Below are positions 43,973 to 55,571 of a DNA stretch of 64,000 nucleotides, in pieces; the first letter of the stretch is position 1, and each line of letters starts with the position of its first letter. The notes under the pieces are model-generated. The model saw only the letters and a list, made by a program, of their open reading frames with translations. It was not told the DNA's origin and did not search any database. The position numbers and the translations under genes were made by a program. Source of the stretch: Cryptomeria japonica (taxonomy: Eukaryota; Streptophyta; Pinopsida; Cupressales; Cupressaceae); NCBI RefSeq assembly GCF_030272615.1, contig NC_081412.1, positions 39,300,791 through 39,364,790 on the forward strand. Reading direction: 5' to 3'.

Positions 43973-46900
43973 TATCTCTCTCCTTTTATATCTATCTATA
44001 CCTATTGTGTCTCTTATCAATCCCTCCTTAGGCTCTAAGTAAATCACCACTATTTCCCTTATGTATATTTCTCTCTCCCTCTCCAATTCTCACCCTATAG
44101 GTGCTTGCCCCTCTTTCTTTCTTTGTGAATTCTCCCCCTCACCTATATCTACCTTTACCATCTCTAAGTATCTTAAAAAATCACTATCTACCCCTCCTTC
44201 CCTCTTTCTCTTTGTTCCTTTGTCTCTCATTTTATATCTCACTCCCCTCTCTCAATTATGGCCTCTCTGTCCTCTCTCTCCACCTGCTGAGGTATCCACC
44301 TCTATCCATCTAACATTGAGCTCTTGAGGTATCAATAATCATCCATGTCCCATTACCCTCCTCTATGAGCTAGATATCCCATTACCCACCTTTATCTCCC
44401 TTCACTCATAGTTTCATATCTCTCTATGAACTAGATCTCTTATTCTCTCTCCCCTTACCTCTTATCTCCATTCATTCCTATATCCCTAATCTTCTTTGTC
44501 CCTCTCCTCTCTATCTCTCACAATTACCTTATTCCCCTATCCATCTGTATCTCCCTCTCCATTCTTACACCCATCTTATTCCCTCTCTCACCTCTTTCCC
44601 TCAATCTCTCCCCCACTTTCTTCATGTTTACCTCTTTATCCCCCCACCCTCCTTAAACCCCCATCTCACCTCTCTCTCCCCTTTGAGCTTCTCACCTCCC
44701 TTCCCCTCTATGTCCTTTATCCCTAAGTATCTCATTCCATTCATGTTTACCTCTCTATCACCCCCATCTCTCCTCTCCCTCCCCTCTAGGCCTCCCACCT
44801 CCCTTCCCCTCTATGTCCTTTATCACCAAGTCTCCCACCTCTCTCTCCCCTCTAGCCTCTCACCTCCCTTCCTCTCTATGTCCTTTATCCCCAAGTATCT
44901 TATTCCCTTCATGTTTACCTATGTATCCCCCTCATCCTCCTTAATCTCTCATCTATTCCTCTCACCTCTCTTCTTGTCTATGTTCTTCATCCACAAATGT
45001 CTTTTCCTTCATGTTTACATCCATATCCTCCCACCCTCCTCAAACCCCCATCTCACCTCTCTCTCCCCTCTAGGCCTTTGACCTCCCTTCCCCTCTATGT
45101 CCTTTATCCCCAAGTCTCTCATTCCCTTCATGTTTACCTCTCTATACCCTCCATGCTCCTTAAACCTCAATACCTATTTCTCCCATCTAGACCTCTCAAC
45201 TCCCCTCCCATCTAAGCTCTTTATCACCAAGTCTCTTAGTCCCTTTGAATGTTTACCTCTATATCCCCCCCACCATTCTTAAACCCTCATATCACCCCTC
45301 TCTCCCCTCTAGGTTTCTCACCTCTCAAACTCTATCTCAGTAGTTAAATCTCCCTAGATTGGCCCATCTTTATCTCCCTTCCCTTGTAGTTTCATCTCTC
45401 TCTATGAACTAGATCTCATATTCTCTCTCTCTTCTTACCTCTTCTCTCTCTTCATTCTTATAAATACATACTCTTCTTTGTCCCTCCCCTCTCTAGCTCT
45501 CACAATTCCCTTATTCCCCTATTCCTCAAGCTATCTCCCTCTCAATCCTTACACCCATCTAATTCCCTCTCTCACATCTTTCCCTCTATTTCTTCCTCAC
45601 TCCCTCCTCTCTCTAGGTCTCTCCCACACTTTCTTCATGCTTACTTCTCTATCACCCCCAACCTTCCTTAAACCCCCATCACATATCTCTCCCCTTTGCG
45701 CCTCTCACCTCCCTTCCCCTTTAATTTCCTTTATCCCACCTCTCTCTCTCTCTCTCCTCTAAGCCTCTTAGGTCTCCCTTCCCCTCTATGTCCTTTATTC
45801 TAATTATCTTGTTCCCATCATGTTTACCTTTGTATCCCCCTCATCCTTCTTATGGCCTTACCTCCCTTTCCCTCTATGTCCTTTATACCCAAGTCTCTCA
45901 TTCCCTTCATGTTTACCTCTCTATCATGTCCACCCTCCTTAAATCTCAGTACCTATCTCTTTGCTCTAGACCTCCCAACTCCCTTGGACCTTCTATGCCC
46001 TTTATCACCAAGTCTCTTAGTCCCTTTGAATGTTTACCTCTATATTCTCCCCACCGTCCTTAAACCCCCATATCACCCCTCTCTCCCCTCTAGGTTTCTC
46101 ACCTCTCAAAATCTATCTCACTAGTTAAATCTCCCTAGATTGGCCCATCTTTATCCCCCTTCCCTCATAGTTCCATCTCTCTCTATGAACTAGATCTCAT
46201 ATTCTCTCTCTCCCCTTACCTCTTCTCTCTCTTCATTCTTATAGATTTGTACTCTTCTTTGTCCATCCCCTCTCTAGCTCTCACAATTCCCTTATTCCCC
46301 TATCCCTCTCTATCTCCCTCTCCATCCTTACACCCATCTAATACCCTCTCTCACCTCTTTCCCTTAGTTTATTTCTCACTCTCTCCTCTCTCTAGGTCTC
46401 TCCCACACTTTCTTCATGCTTACATCTCTATCCTCCCCAACCTTCCTTAAACCCCATTCTCACATCTCTCTCCCCTTTGTGCCTCTCACCTCCCTTCCCC
46501 TCTACATGTCCTTTATCCCACTTCTCTCTCTCTCTATCCTCTAAGCCTCTCAAGTCTCCCTTCCCCTCTATGTCCTTTATCCCCAAGTATCTCATTCCCT
46601 TCATATTTACCTTTGTATCCCCCTCATCCTCCTTATGGCCTTTTACCTCCCTTTCCCTCTATGTCCTTTATACCCAAATCTGTCAACCTCACTTTCTTAC
46701 TCACACCCTTCCCTCTCTAGGTTTTTCCCTCACTTTTTTCCTCACTCTCTCCTCTCTTTAGGTATCTCCCTTTCTTTCTTCCTCATTCCTCCCCCTCTCT
46801 AGGTATCTCCATTCCCTCCTTACCCCTATCTCTAGCTCTCTCACAATCCCCCATTCTCTCTCTCTTTGTTCTTGTATCCCTCCTCTTCTTTCTCCCTCCT

Positions 46901-46985
46901 TCTATAAGTGTCGCACCTCCTTTATTCCCCCCCCCTCCCTCCATATATCACCCTCCATCCTTACCTCATATGTTTTAGCATATCG
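43973..46985 (+). repeat. 3-kb pyrimidine-rich block in T
   Basis: The plus strand is almost only C and T with short A/G interruptions. Higher-order direct repeats are visible: a block with TAGATCTCATATTCTCTCTC and CTCTCACAATTCCCTTATTC occurs at about 44430, 45411 and 46192 (spacing about 980 and 780 bp); a shorter unit with CTCTATGTCCTTTATCCCCA repeats many times. Open frames in it are low-complexity Ser/Pro/Leu products and are not genes. Confidence 0.85.
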
Positions 46986-48005
46986 GGTTATAGGGTCTAT
47001 GGTTATTGTATAGGGTCAAGGATTTAGCATATTGGGTCATATGATCTAGGGTATTTGTTATAGGTTTTAAATGGTTTAATTTTTATGGTTGTGGATATCA
47101 AACTATAGGGTATTGATTACATGGTTTATAGTATTTGACGTATACTTTACTTTTTGGAGTATTTGTATAGAGTTTGGAGTTTTTATTGAGGCCAAAAGGT
47201 TTATGGGTGAGCGTCATGCGTCTCTGTGTGTCTCTCACTTTTCACCTCCCTTATCTCTTTTTGTTTTCCTCTTGTCACTCTCCAAAAATTTTCCAAATTT
47301 ATCAAAGGTTAACAAATTTCAATGGAAGTCATTTGGCGCTAGCCAAATGAGCTACACTAAAAAATGGTTATATGGGACCCTTGACCCGTGATCCAAGCCA
47401 CATTCTCTCATTTTGTCTCCTTTCTGTGCATGATCAGACAAAAAAATGCTTTTTGCATGGTGTTGACATTTTATGCAAGGTTATTTTATACATTCCATCA
47501 GCTCTCCACCACCTTTTTTTTCATTTGGCAACATCGAAGAGGAAGAACATAGTTTTTTTATCAAATTTGAATAATTGAGGTAATATTTTCTTGTTTTTAG
47601 AATTCAAATACTTATTAAGTGTTATTTTATTTAAATGTTAGAATAAAAGTGTTTTGTCAAAATTGATTATAGTCTATTAGATTTACATTAGATTTAACCA
47701 TGCATTTGAAGGAAGTTGCATAAGAAAATTATTTGTTTAGTGGTTTAAAACAAAATTTGCAATTTCATACATCATTTTTAAGATCTTATGAAATAATTTA
47801 AAAAAGGAATACATGAAATAATTTCAATTTCATATATCCATTTTAACATATGCATAATTAGGATAGTCATGGATGCATTAGGATTGTCCTAACATAATTA
47901 GGACATTCATAGATGCATTAGGATTGCTCCTTATGCCTCTTGAAATCTCTTCATGAATTAAATTTATTCTCTTTTATGTGCATGTACATGTAAAAATCAT
48001 CATCA
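46986..48005 (+). promoter_or_regulatory. Upstream region of T transposase
   Basis: No protein frame supported. At 46980-47130 TAGGGT-type words repeat irregularly (TATAGGGTCTATGG, TATAGGGTCAAGG). The last 400 bases are AT-rich and include a duplicated ATTAGGA...CATGGATGCATTAGGAT segment at 47860-47930. A promoter is expected here but no single TATA box stands out. Confidence 0.45.
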
Positions 48006-51000
48006 TGCCAAGGAAACGACCAAAAAATGTAACAACGGAAGAGCGTGAAGCTAAGAATGCAAAAAAAAGAGAAGGAATGAAGCAACTTCATGAAGCAAGG
48101 AAAATGAATACCATAGAAGAAGACGTGCCAATTGAAGAGGAACATGAAATATCCATCCAATCTAAGAGAGACAGAATTGGCCACACAAAGGCAATAGATG
48201 CAAAACCTTCGTGTAATGAGACAATTGAATCCCAAGGTTGAGAGCATGTCATCTACCACAATTCAAGTTGAAGGCACCTCATCTCTTACATCTCAAGTTG
48301 AAGGCACACCATCTCTTATTGGTACACCGTTAGTGTCTAAAACATCTCATATTGAATGCACTCCCTCTATGACATTTGACGTTGCAAGGAATTCACGATT
48401 GACATCAAGTATTGGAGCTACACCATCTTGTACACCTCAATTTCAAGGTATGTCATCATTTTCATCTCCGATTGAAGGTATGCCACCTATCCCTAATGTT
48501 GTTGACATTCCTAATCTTGAGGTAACTCAAAGTTTGAGAACACCTCCTAGAGTTTTGCATAGAAAGCCTAAGTATTTGATTGATATTGATGCTAACATTT
48601 TGAAACCAATGGTTGACAAGATTCTGAAGTGTACTTTTCAAAGACATGCTAACTGGATATGTAAAATATTTTTTGAGCCTTTAAATGAGACGAGAAGATG
48701 TCAACTATTTGTTGAAATGATGAGAAATCTGAAATTTAGGCCCATAATGAAGGTTCTTGGGCTAACAACATCGATTGAATCAAGAGACAAATCTATTGTG
48801 AAGAATCTGATGAATGCATATGGTACTGTTGGTTCTAACTCATGCACCAAAGATAGTAATGCCACACAACATGTCATTACATCAACAATTGTAAGCACTC
48901 AAACTAAGAAAGCTTGCCTCATTAGAAAGACAAGTAAAGAATTGAAGATAAGTAGACAAACTCTAATGAGAGCTATGGGAAGGAGACAAAGAGCGGAGGA
49001 TCCATATAACAATGAGTTATGGACATTTTCCGGTAGATTACCACAAAAAGATAAAGCAATTGTTGAAGCCTTGAGATCCCTAGTTGAAGATTTTTGGAAG
49101 AATAACACAAGGGTCTCTCCAAATCAAAGATATGTTGTAAGAAGGAGGATTGGTAGTAAAATCCATGATCCACATCCGAAACATTTTTTCGATATGACTC
49201 AAACACAATTTTTTGCCAAGTTTAAACGCATGTATCCTCAAATTAAAATTAGTCAAAGATTCTTTGAAATGGTAAAGCCTTTTATGTAAAAATAAATCAC
49301 ACATGCACAACTTCTTGTTGTAGAGTACATATTAAATTTTCTAACCATTATAATGTTTATCAACACATATGTATAGATTTGCATGCTAACAATGTTTTGC
49401 AGGAATGCAACATAAATGGTCCACCGACATCTTCAAGGGAATTCATATCTAGCATCTTATGTGAAAGAGTAGATGGTCAACTATATTACAATAAGTGTTT
49501 CTTGGATGGCACATGTGTTCATTGTGGTGGATTGTGACATTTATAAATTTGTCAACATATGGATATTGGACAAGAAATTGGTAATGAATTAGTGGAATTT
49601 GGAGAATATAAGACATTGGATTACATGCTAAAAAATGGAAAACAAGCAAAAAGGTGTGAATTGGTTAGTGAGAAGATTCCAGTGTATCAGTTTATGGGCA
49701 TATTTCATGAGAATATATTGTATGAGTATGCAATGCATAACCATCGAGCTTGTTGGTTGGACTCACAATTTAAGTTATGCAAGGACACATTTCCACTCCA
49801 TGCAATCATTTCAATTATTGACTTTGCAGAGAACTACACACTACAACCGTAGAATGAGGTGCAATCGCAATATTACAACTCCACAGAAGTTTCTATATTT
49901 GTGCATATAGCATTCATTCATGCACATGATAGTATGGAAGAGTATATGAATATATCGATGGAGTATCATTTTTACATTAGTGATGAACGCTCACACTCTA
50001 CAGAGTTTGTGCAAGGTTGTTTTCAAATATTCTACGATAATTTGGCTCTAGCCAAGGCATATCATTCCGTCAACATATCATATGGTCAGATAATTGTGCA
50101 TCTCAATTTAAGAACTCTCAGATGTTTTATTGGTTGAGTAGGATGCATAAGTTGACTTCTATTCAACATATGTGGAATTTCTCTGAGGCTGGGCATGGAA
50201 AAGGGGAGCATGATGGTGCAGGAGCATGTATTAAAAGAGCTTTAGCACAATAAGAGTTAAAGTACAAAGAAAATGCAAACTTCAAAGATGCAAAATCAAT
50301 TATTCAGTGGTGCAATGGTACAATTGGTCCAGGTAATCAAGGTAAGTCTTCAATTCACAGATTTTTTTGGTTGGTAGATGATACTAACATTGCAAAATTC
50401 GAAGATTGTTGTACATTGACAAGATCGAGTGAGCTACTCTCTTTCAAAAGCTCTAATGCAGGTTCATGGACTATCCATACGTGATGGATGGCATGTTAGT
50501 GTTCTTAATGTAGAGATGGTGCCTATAATGAGTGTGAGCCAAAGGAGTGGGTGGACGAATGGTTATGAGGCCTCTAACCCCACTTGAGACATATCGACCT
50601 CCGAGTACACTAAAAATTACATAGATGGAAGCATCGGTTGACTTTCACCGCGTGTCAGATTTAGTCCAACTAGGTAAATTATCCACATGCAAATTTTGTA
50701 CTTTAATATTTTACGTTAGTTGTTTGCTAAATTCTTCTCACTTTATCATTGCAGGGCATGTTTATAAAGTTATTGTAGTTGAAGACAATGAAGAAGGAAC
50801 AAATTATTACCTATGTCATTGTGTGGACGCAAAAAAAAATTGGATGGCCCTATGGTAGATGGAGAAAATATTGAGTACCCCACAGGATCAGTACTTATTA
50901 CTAGTACATGGCTTAGAAGGTACCCAGTGAAGAAGTCTAACTTGTGGTTGTTCAAGGACTTCAAGACACATAGGAAGATTCTTCATTATTCAAACCTTGT

Positions 51001-51139
51001 TGTAGCTTCAAATGTTCAATTGATCAGATATGGGGGTAGACCACTAAACAAGAGCCTATGGAAGGTTCGTGAGTTTGACCATGAGGCCATACTAGACACG
51101 ATAAAGAGTAGAGAAGATCTAGATGGTTCATTGGATTAA
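48006..51139 (+). pseudogene. Decayed transposase of T (DFAENY...SDNCASQFKN...HGKG/DG family)
   Basis: Start MPRKRPKNVTTEEREAKNAK at 48006, a basic N-terminus; a frameshift near 48235 leads into VEG-S/T repeats and a central domain (LKISRQTLMRAMGRRQRAED, SPNQRYVVRRRIGSKIHDPH, FFDMTQTQFFAKFKRMYP). After a one-base shift at about 49280 come FYVKINHTCTTSCC and CVHCGG (Cys-rich). Presumed catalytic motifs: IIDFAENYTLQ (Asp codon 49820-49822), NEVQSQYYNSTEVSIF, WSDNCASQFKN (about 50083), GHGKGEHDGAGACIKRAL (about 50190). Intron 50674-50754 (GT-AG) restores SDLVQLG|HVYKVIV; the C-terminus resembles a BAH-like or chromatin-reader segment. From memory, this motif trio occurs in uncharacterised transposase-like proteins of many eukaryotes. 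Several stops; not functional. Confidence 0.75.
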
Positions 51140-51485
51140 ATGTAAATGCAAAAAATTGTAATATCAATCATATTTGGATATATGTACATGACTTGTATTT
51201 TTCTACTACTCGAGGCATTATAATATAATTTCTTTTTTTTTTGTCTTGTTTTGTGTGGTTTTATGTAAATAATGTCATTTTGGACCATTAGAGATCACAT
51301 GGGATCATTTTGTGGAGTTTTAGGCTAATATGGTAAAAGATGTAAAAATTACTCATTTGCTGTCAATCACTCAAAGTGTGAAAAATTGTCAAAATTTGAC
51401 ATCATTTTTCTTGATGTTAGTGACATGTAAGAATGATTCGTTTGATCCTATGGGTTTGTGAGATGGAACTCTAAAAAAACCTCTC
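51140..51485 (+). other. Spacer after T transposase
   Basis: AT-rich, presumably 3' UTR and polyadenylation area of the transposase gene. No feature beyond a partial preface to the satellite (CTCAAAGTGTGAAAAATTGTC at 51371). Confidence 0.5.
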
Positions 51486-54400
51486 TCGATTTAGGTAGAC
51501 TCTGGTCCAATTGCTCGTGGCGACACTTTCTTGGTTGCGACAAAAGCACCACATGAGTTCAATGAAAAGTTGCACAATGCCCTATCTTTCAATCCACTCA
51601 TCGTGGCACCAAATTGTTAGTGCATATGTGTCTAGGTGGCTGTGTTTATCTTAGGAATTCCTTCGTTCCTCTATCATACTCACCCGATTGATGTGGGCCA
51701 CACCCTAGCAACAAAATCCCTAAAGTGCTCAAAGTGTAAAAAATTGTCAAAATTCGGCATCGCGTTTCTCGACCTTGGTGACACATAAGAATGAGTCGTC
51801 TGATCCTACGAGGTTGTATTATGACACTCTAAAAAATATTCTCTTAGTTTAGGTAGACTCTAATCCAATTGCTCATGGCGATACTTTCTCGGTTGCAACA
51901 AAAAGCGTCAGATGAGTTCAATGAAAAGTTGCACAATGCCCCATCTTTAAATCTACTTGTTACGACACTGAAACTTCAATGTTTACACGTCTGGGTGGCT
52001 GGGTTTACGCTAATAATTCCTTTGTTCCTCTATCAAACTCACTCGATCGATGTGGGCCACACCCTAGCAACGAAAACCCTAAAGTGCTCAAAGTGTGAAA
52101 AATTGTGAAAATTTGACATCGCGTTTCTCGACCTTGGTGACATGTAAGAACACATCGTCTGATCCTACGGGGTCATGTTATGGCACTCTAAAAAGGTCTC
52201 TCTCAGTTAAGGTAGACTCGTATCTAATTGCTCGTGGCGACACTTTCTCGGTTGCGACAAAAAGCGTCAGATGAGTTCAATGAAAAGTTGCACAATGCCC
52301 CATCTTTCAATCCGCTCATCACGACACCAAACCGTTCACTTTTACGCATTGGGGTGGCTAGGTTTATGCTAGGAATGCCCTTGTTTTTCTCTCCAACTCA
52401 TCTGATCGATGTGGGCCACACCCTAGTAGCAAAATCGCTTAAGTGCTCAAGTTGCTCAAAGTTGTAAATATTCGGCATCGCTTTTGTCGACACCCATTAA
52501 TCATAAGAAGAAGTCGTCTGGTCCTACGGGTTCATTTTATTGCACTCTAAAAAATCCTCTCTCAGTTTAGGTAGACTTGGATCCAATTGTTCATGGCAAC
52601 ACTTTCTCGATTGCAACAAAAAGTGTCAGATGAGTTCAATGAAAAGTTGCACAATGCCCCATCTTTCAATCTACTCTGTATGACACCAAACTGTCAGCTT
52701 GTACACTTTGAGGTGGCCGATTTTACTCTAGGAATGCCTTCATTTTTCTCTCCAACTCGTCCAATCGATGCGGGCCACACCCTAGCAGCGAAATCGCTTA
52801 AGTGCTCAAGTTGCTCAAAGTTGTCAATATTTGGCATCGCGTTTTTCTCAGTGCCCGTTAATCATAAGAATGATTCATCTAATCCTACATGGTCGTGTTA
52901 TGGCACTCTAAAAAATCCTCTGTCGGTTCAGGTAGACTTGGATCTAACTGCTCGTGGTGACACTTTCTCAGTTGCAACAAAAAGTGTTAGATGAGTTCAA
53001 TGAAAAGTTGAACAATGCCCCATCTTTCAATTTGCTTGTCGCGACACCAAACCGTCAACTTGTATGCATCAGGGTGGATGGTTTTACACTAGGAATTCCT
53101 TTGGTTTTCTCTCCAACTCGTTCGATCGATGTGGGCCACACCCTAGCAACGAAATCGCTTAAGTGCTCAAGTTGCTCAAAGTTGTCAATATTTGACATCG
53201 TGTTTCTCAGCGCCCATTAACCATAAGAATAATTCATCTGATCCTATAGGGTCATGTTATGGCACTCTAAAAAAGCCTCTCTCGGTTTAGATAGACTCGG
53301 ATCCAATTTCTCGTGGAAACACTTTCTCGGTTGTGACAAAAAGCGTCAAATGAGTTCAATGAAAAGTTGCACAATGCCCCATCTTTCAATTCGCTCGTCG
53401 CGGCACCAAACCATCATCTCATACGTGTCAGGGTGGTCAATTTTATGCTAGGAATTCCTTTTTTTTCTCTCCAACTCATCCAATCATTGTGAGCCACACC
53501 CTAGCAGCGAAATCACTTAAGTGCTTAAGTTGCTCAAAGTTGTCAATATTTGGCATCACGTTTCTCGATGCTTGTTAATCCTAAGAATGAGTCATCTGAT
53601 CGTACGGGGTTGTGTTATGGCACTCTAAAAAATCCTCTCTTGGTTTAGGTAGAATCGGATCCAATGGCTCGTGGTGACACTTTCTCGGTTGCAACAAAAA
53701 GCATCAGATGAGTTCAATGAAAAGTTGCACAATGCCCATCTTTCAATCCGCTCTTTGCAGAACCGAACCGTCAACTCGTACGTGTCAGGGTGGCCGGGTT
53801 TATGCTAGGAATTCCTTCATTTTTCTCTCCAACCTATCCGATCGATGTGGGCCACACCCTAGTAGCGAAATCGCTTAAGTGCTCAAGTTGCTCAAAGTTG
53901 TCAATATTCGGCATCACATTTCTCGCCGCCTGTTAATCATAAGAACAAGTCATCTGATCCTATGGGGTCATGTTATGGCACTCTAAAAAATCCTCTCTCA
54001 ATTTAGGTAGACTAGGATCCAATTTCTCGTGGCAACACTTTCTTGGTTGTGACAAAAAGCATCAGATGAGTTCAATGAAAAGTTGCACAATGCCCCATCT
54101 TTCAATCCGCTCATTGCGGCAGCAAACCGTCAGCTTGTATGCATCGAGGTGACTGGGTTTACGCTAGGAATGCCTTCATTTTTCTCTCCAACTCATCTAA
54201 TCGATGCGGACCACACCCTAGCAGCAAAATCGCTTAAGTGCTCAAGTTACTCAAAGTTGTCAATATTCAGAATCACGATTCTCGGTGCCTGTTAATCATA
54301 ATTATGAGTCATCTGATCCTACGAGGTCGTGTTATGACACTCTTCACAAGCTTCTCTTAATTTCAGAAGACTCGGATCCAATTGCTCGTGGTGACAATTT

Positions 54401-54700
54401 CTCGGTTGGGACAAAAAGCGTCAAATGAGTTCAATGAAAAGTTGCACAATGCCCTAACTTTCAATCCGCTCGTCGCAACATCAAATCGTCAGCTCGTACG
54501 TGTTGAGTGGTCAGGTTTACGCTAGGAATTCCTTCATTTTTCTCTCCAACTCATCTGATCGATGTGGGCTACACCCTACTGACCATCCCATTTAAGTGCT
54601 CAAAGCGCGAAAAGTTGTCAAACTTCAGCGATGTGTTTCTCAACGCTCGTGAGACATATGAATGAGTCATCTGATCTTACAGGGTCGTTCTATGACACTC
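51486..54700 (+). repeat. Nine-copy 359-bp satellite array in T
   Basis: The word GAGTTCAATGAAAAGTTG occurs at 51554, 51914, 52273, 52632, 52993, 53352, 53710, 54068 and 54427, spacing 358-361 bp. Each unit also has CACTTTCTCGGTTGCGACAA, CGATGTGGGCCACACCCTAG and CTCAAGTTGCTCAAAG. Units are well matched with scattered transitions at CpG. Frames of 60-135 codons in it recur once per unit and are a result of the repeat. Confidence 0.92.
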
Positions 54701-55095
54701 TATTAGGCTATGAATTAGATTAATAGACCTAAATACTCTTAAGTATTATTAATTGTTGGGAGCCATTTAAAGTAGCTCTATTAGGGTATGCATTAGATGA
54801 ATAGAAGTGTATGGGCTATGCAATTTTTTTTTGAATGGGTATTGGTACAATGGTGTCTTACATTGTCTAATTTTGGTTCTTTCCATATTTCCCTTACATA
54901 GTCTTATTTCGACTATAACTATTGAATTTGTGTTGATCCCTATAAACTTTTGTCTTGGATTACAAACACATATTTAATCATTTGTACTACAATTATGGAT
55001 AACCATGATAAATGATTTGCAATAACCAAAAAGCTACAAATCCATACAACATTGTATACCGTTAGAACTATCAAATATATCCAATACAGACAAAT
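54701..55095. other. Unassigned AT-rich spacer in T
   Basis: Two loose copies of a TATTAGGCTATGAATTAGATTAATAGA-like segment (54703 and 54779), otherwise nothing recognisable. Confidence 0.4.
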
Positions 55096-55510
55096 AGGCT
55101 TGCCAAAAGCCATATGGACATAGAATGTCACGTATTCATAAAATAAAACATATGTTCAAAATTGCTATAAAGGAATACAACATGATATCTAATAAAGTCA
55201 AATAGGAGCTTTCCAAAAGCCATATGGACATATAATGTCACATTCGTAATACAAAACATATGTTCAAAATTGCCATATAGGCATACAACATGGTATCCAA
55301 TAAAGTCAAATAGAAGCTTTCCAAAAGCCATATGGACATAGAATGTCACATATTAGTAATACAAAACATATGTTTAAAATTACCATATAGGTATACAACA
55401 TGGTATCCAATAAAGTCAAATAGGAGCTTGCCAAAAGCCATATGGACATAGAATGTCACATATTCATAATACAAAACATATGTTCAAAATTTCCATATAG
55501 GCATACAACA
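55096..55510. repeat. Four-copy 110-bp tandem repeat at 3' side of T gene 2
   Basis: CAAAAGCCATATGGACAT at 55104, 55214, 55322 and 55432; units include AACATATGTTCAAAATTGCC and ATACAACATGGTATCCAATA. It lies immediately downstream of the last recognised exon of the minus-strand gene. Confidence 0.88.
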
Positions 55511-55571
55511 TAGGACCTTGTTCTATTCATTTCCCTCTAGGGGAAGGAAATAGATCATAAGATATCTTTAC

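Noticed and set aside
44061-46761. Many long open frames (70-130 codons) in the C/T-rich block
   Set aside because: Low-complexity Ser/Pro/Leu translations in several frames at once; they follow from lack of purines, and stop codons need A or G.
51869-54295. Recurring frames of 60-135 codons, e.g. FNEKLHNAPSFNPL...
   Set aside because: One per 359-bp satellite unit, with different ends and shifts in each unit; by-product of the repeat.
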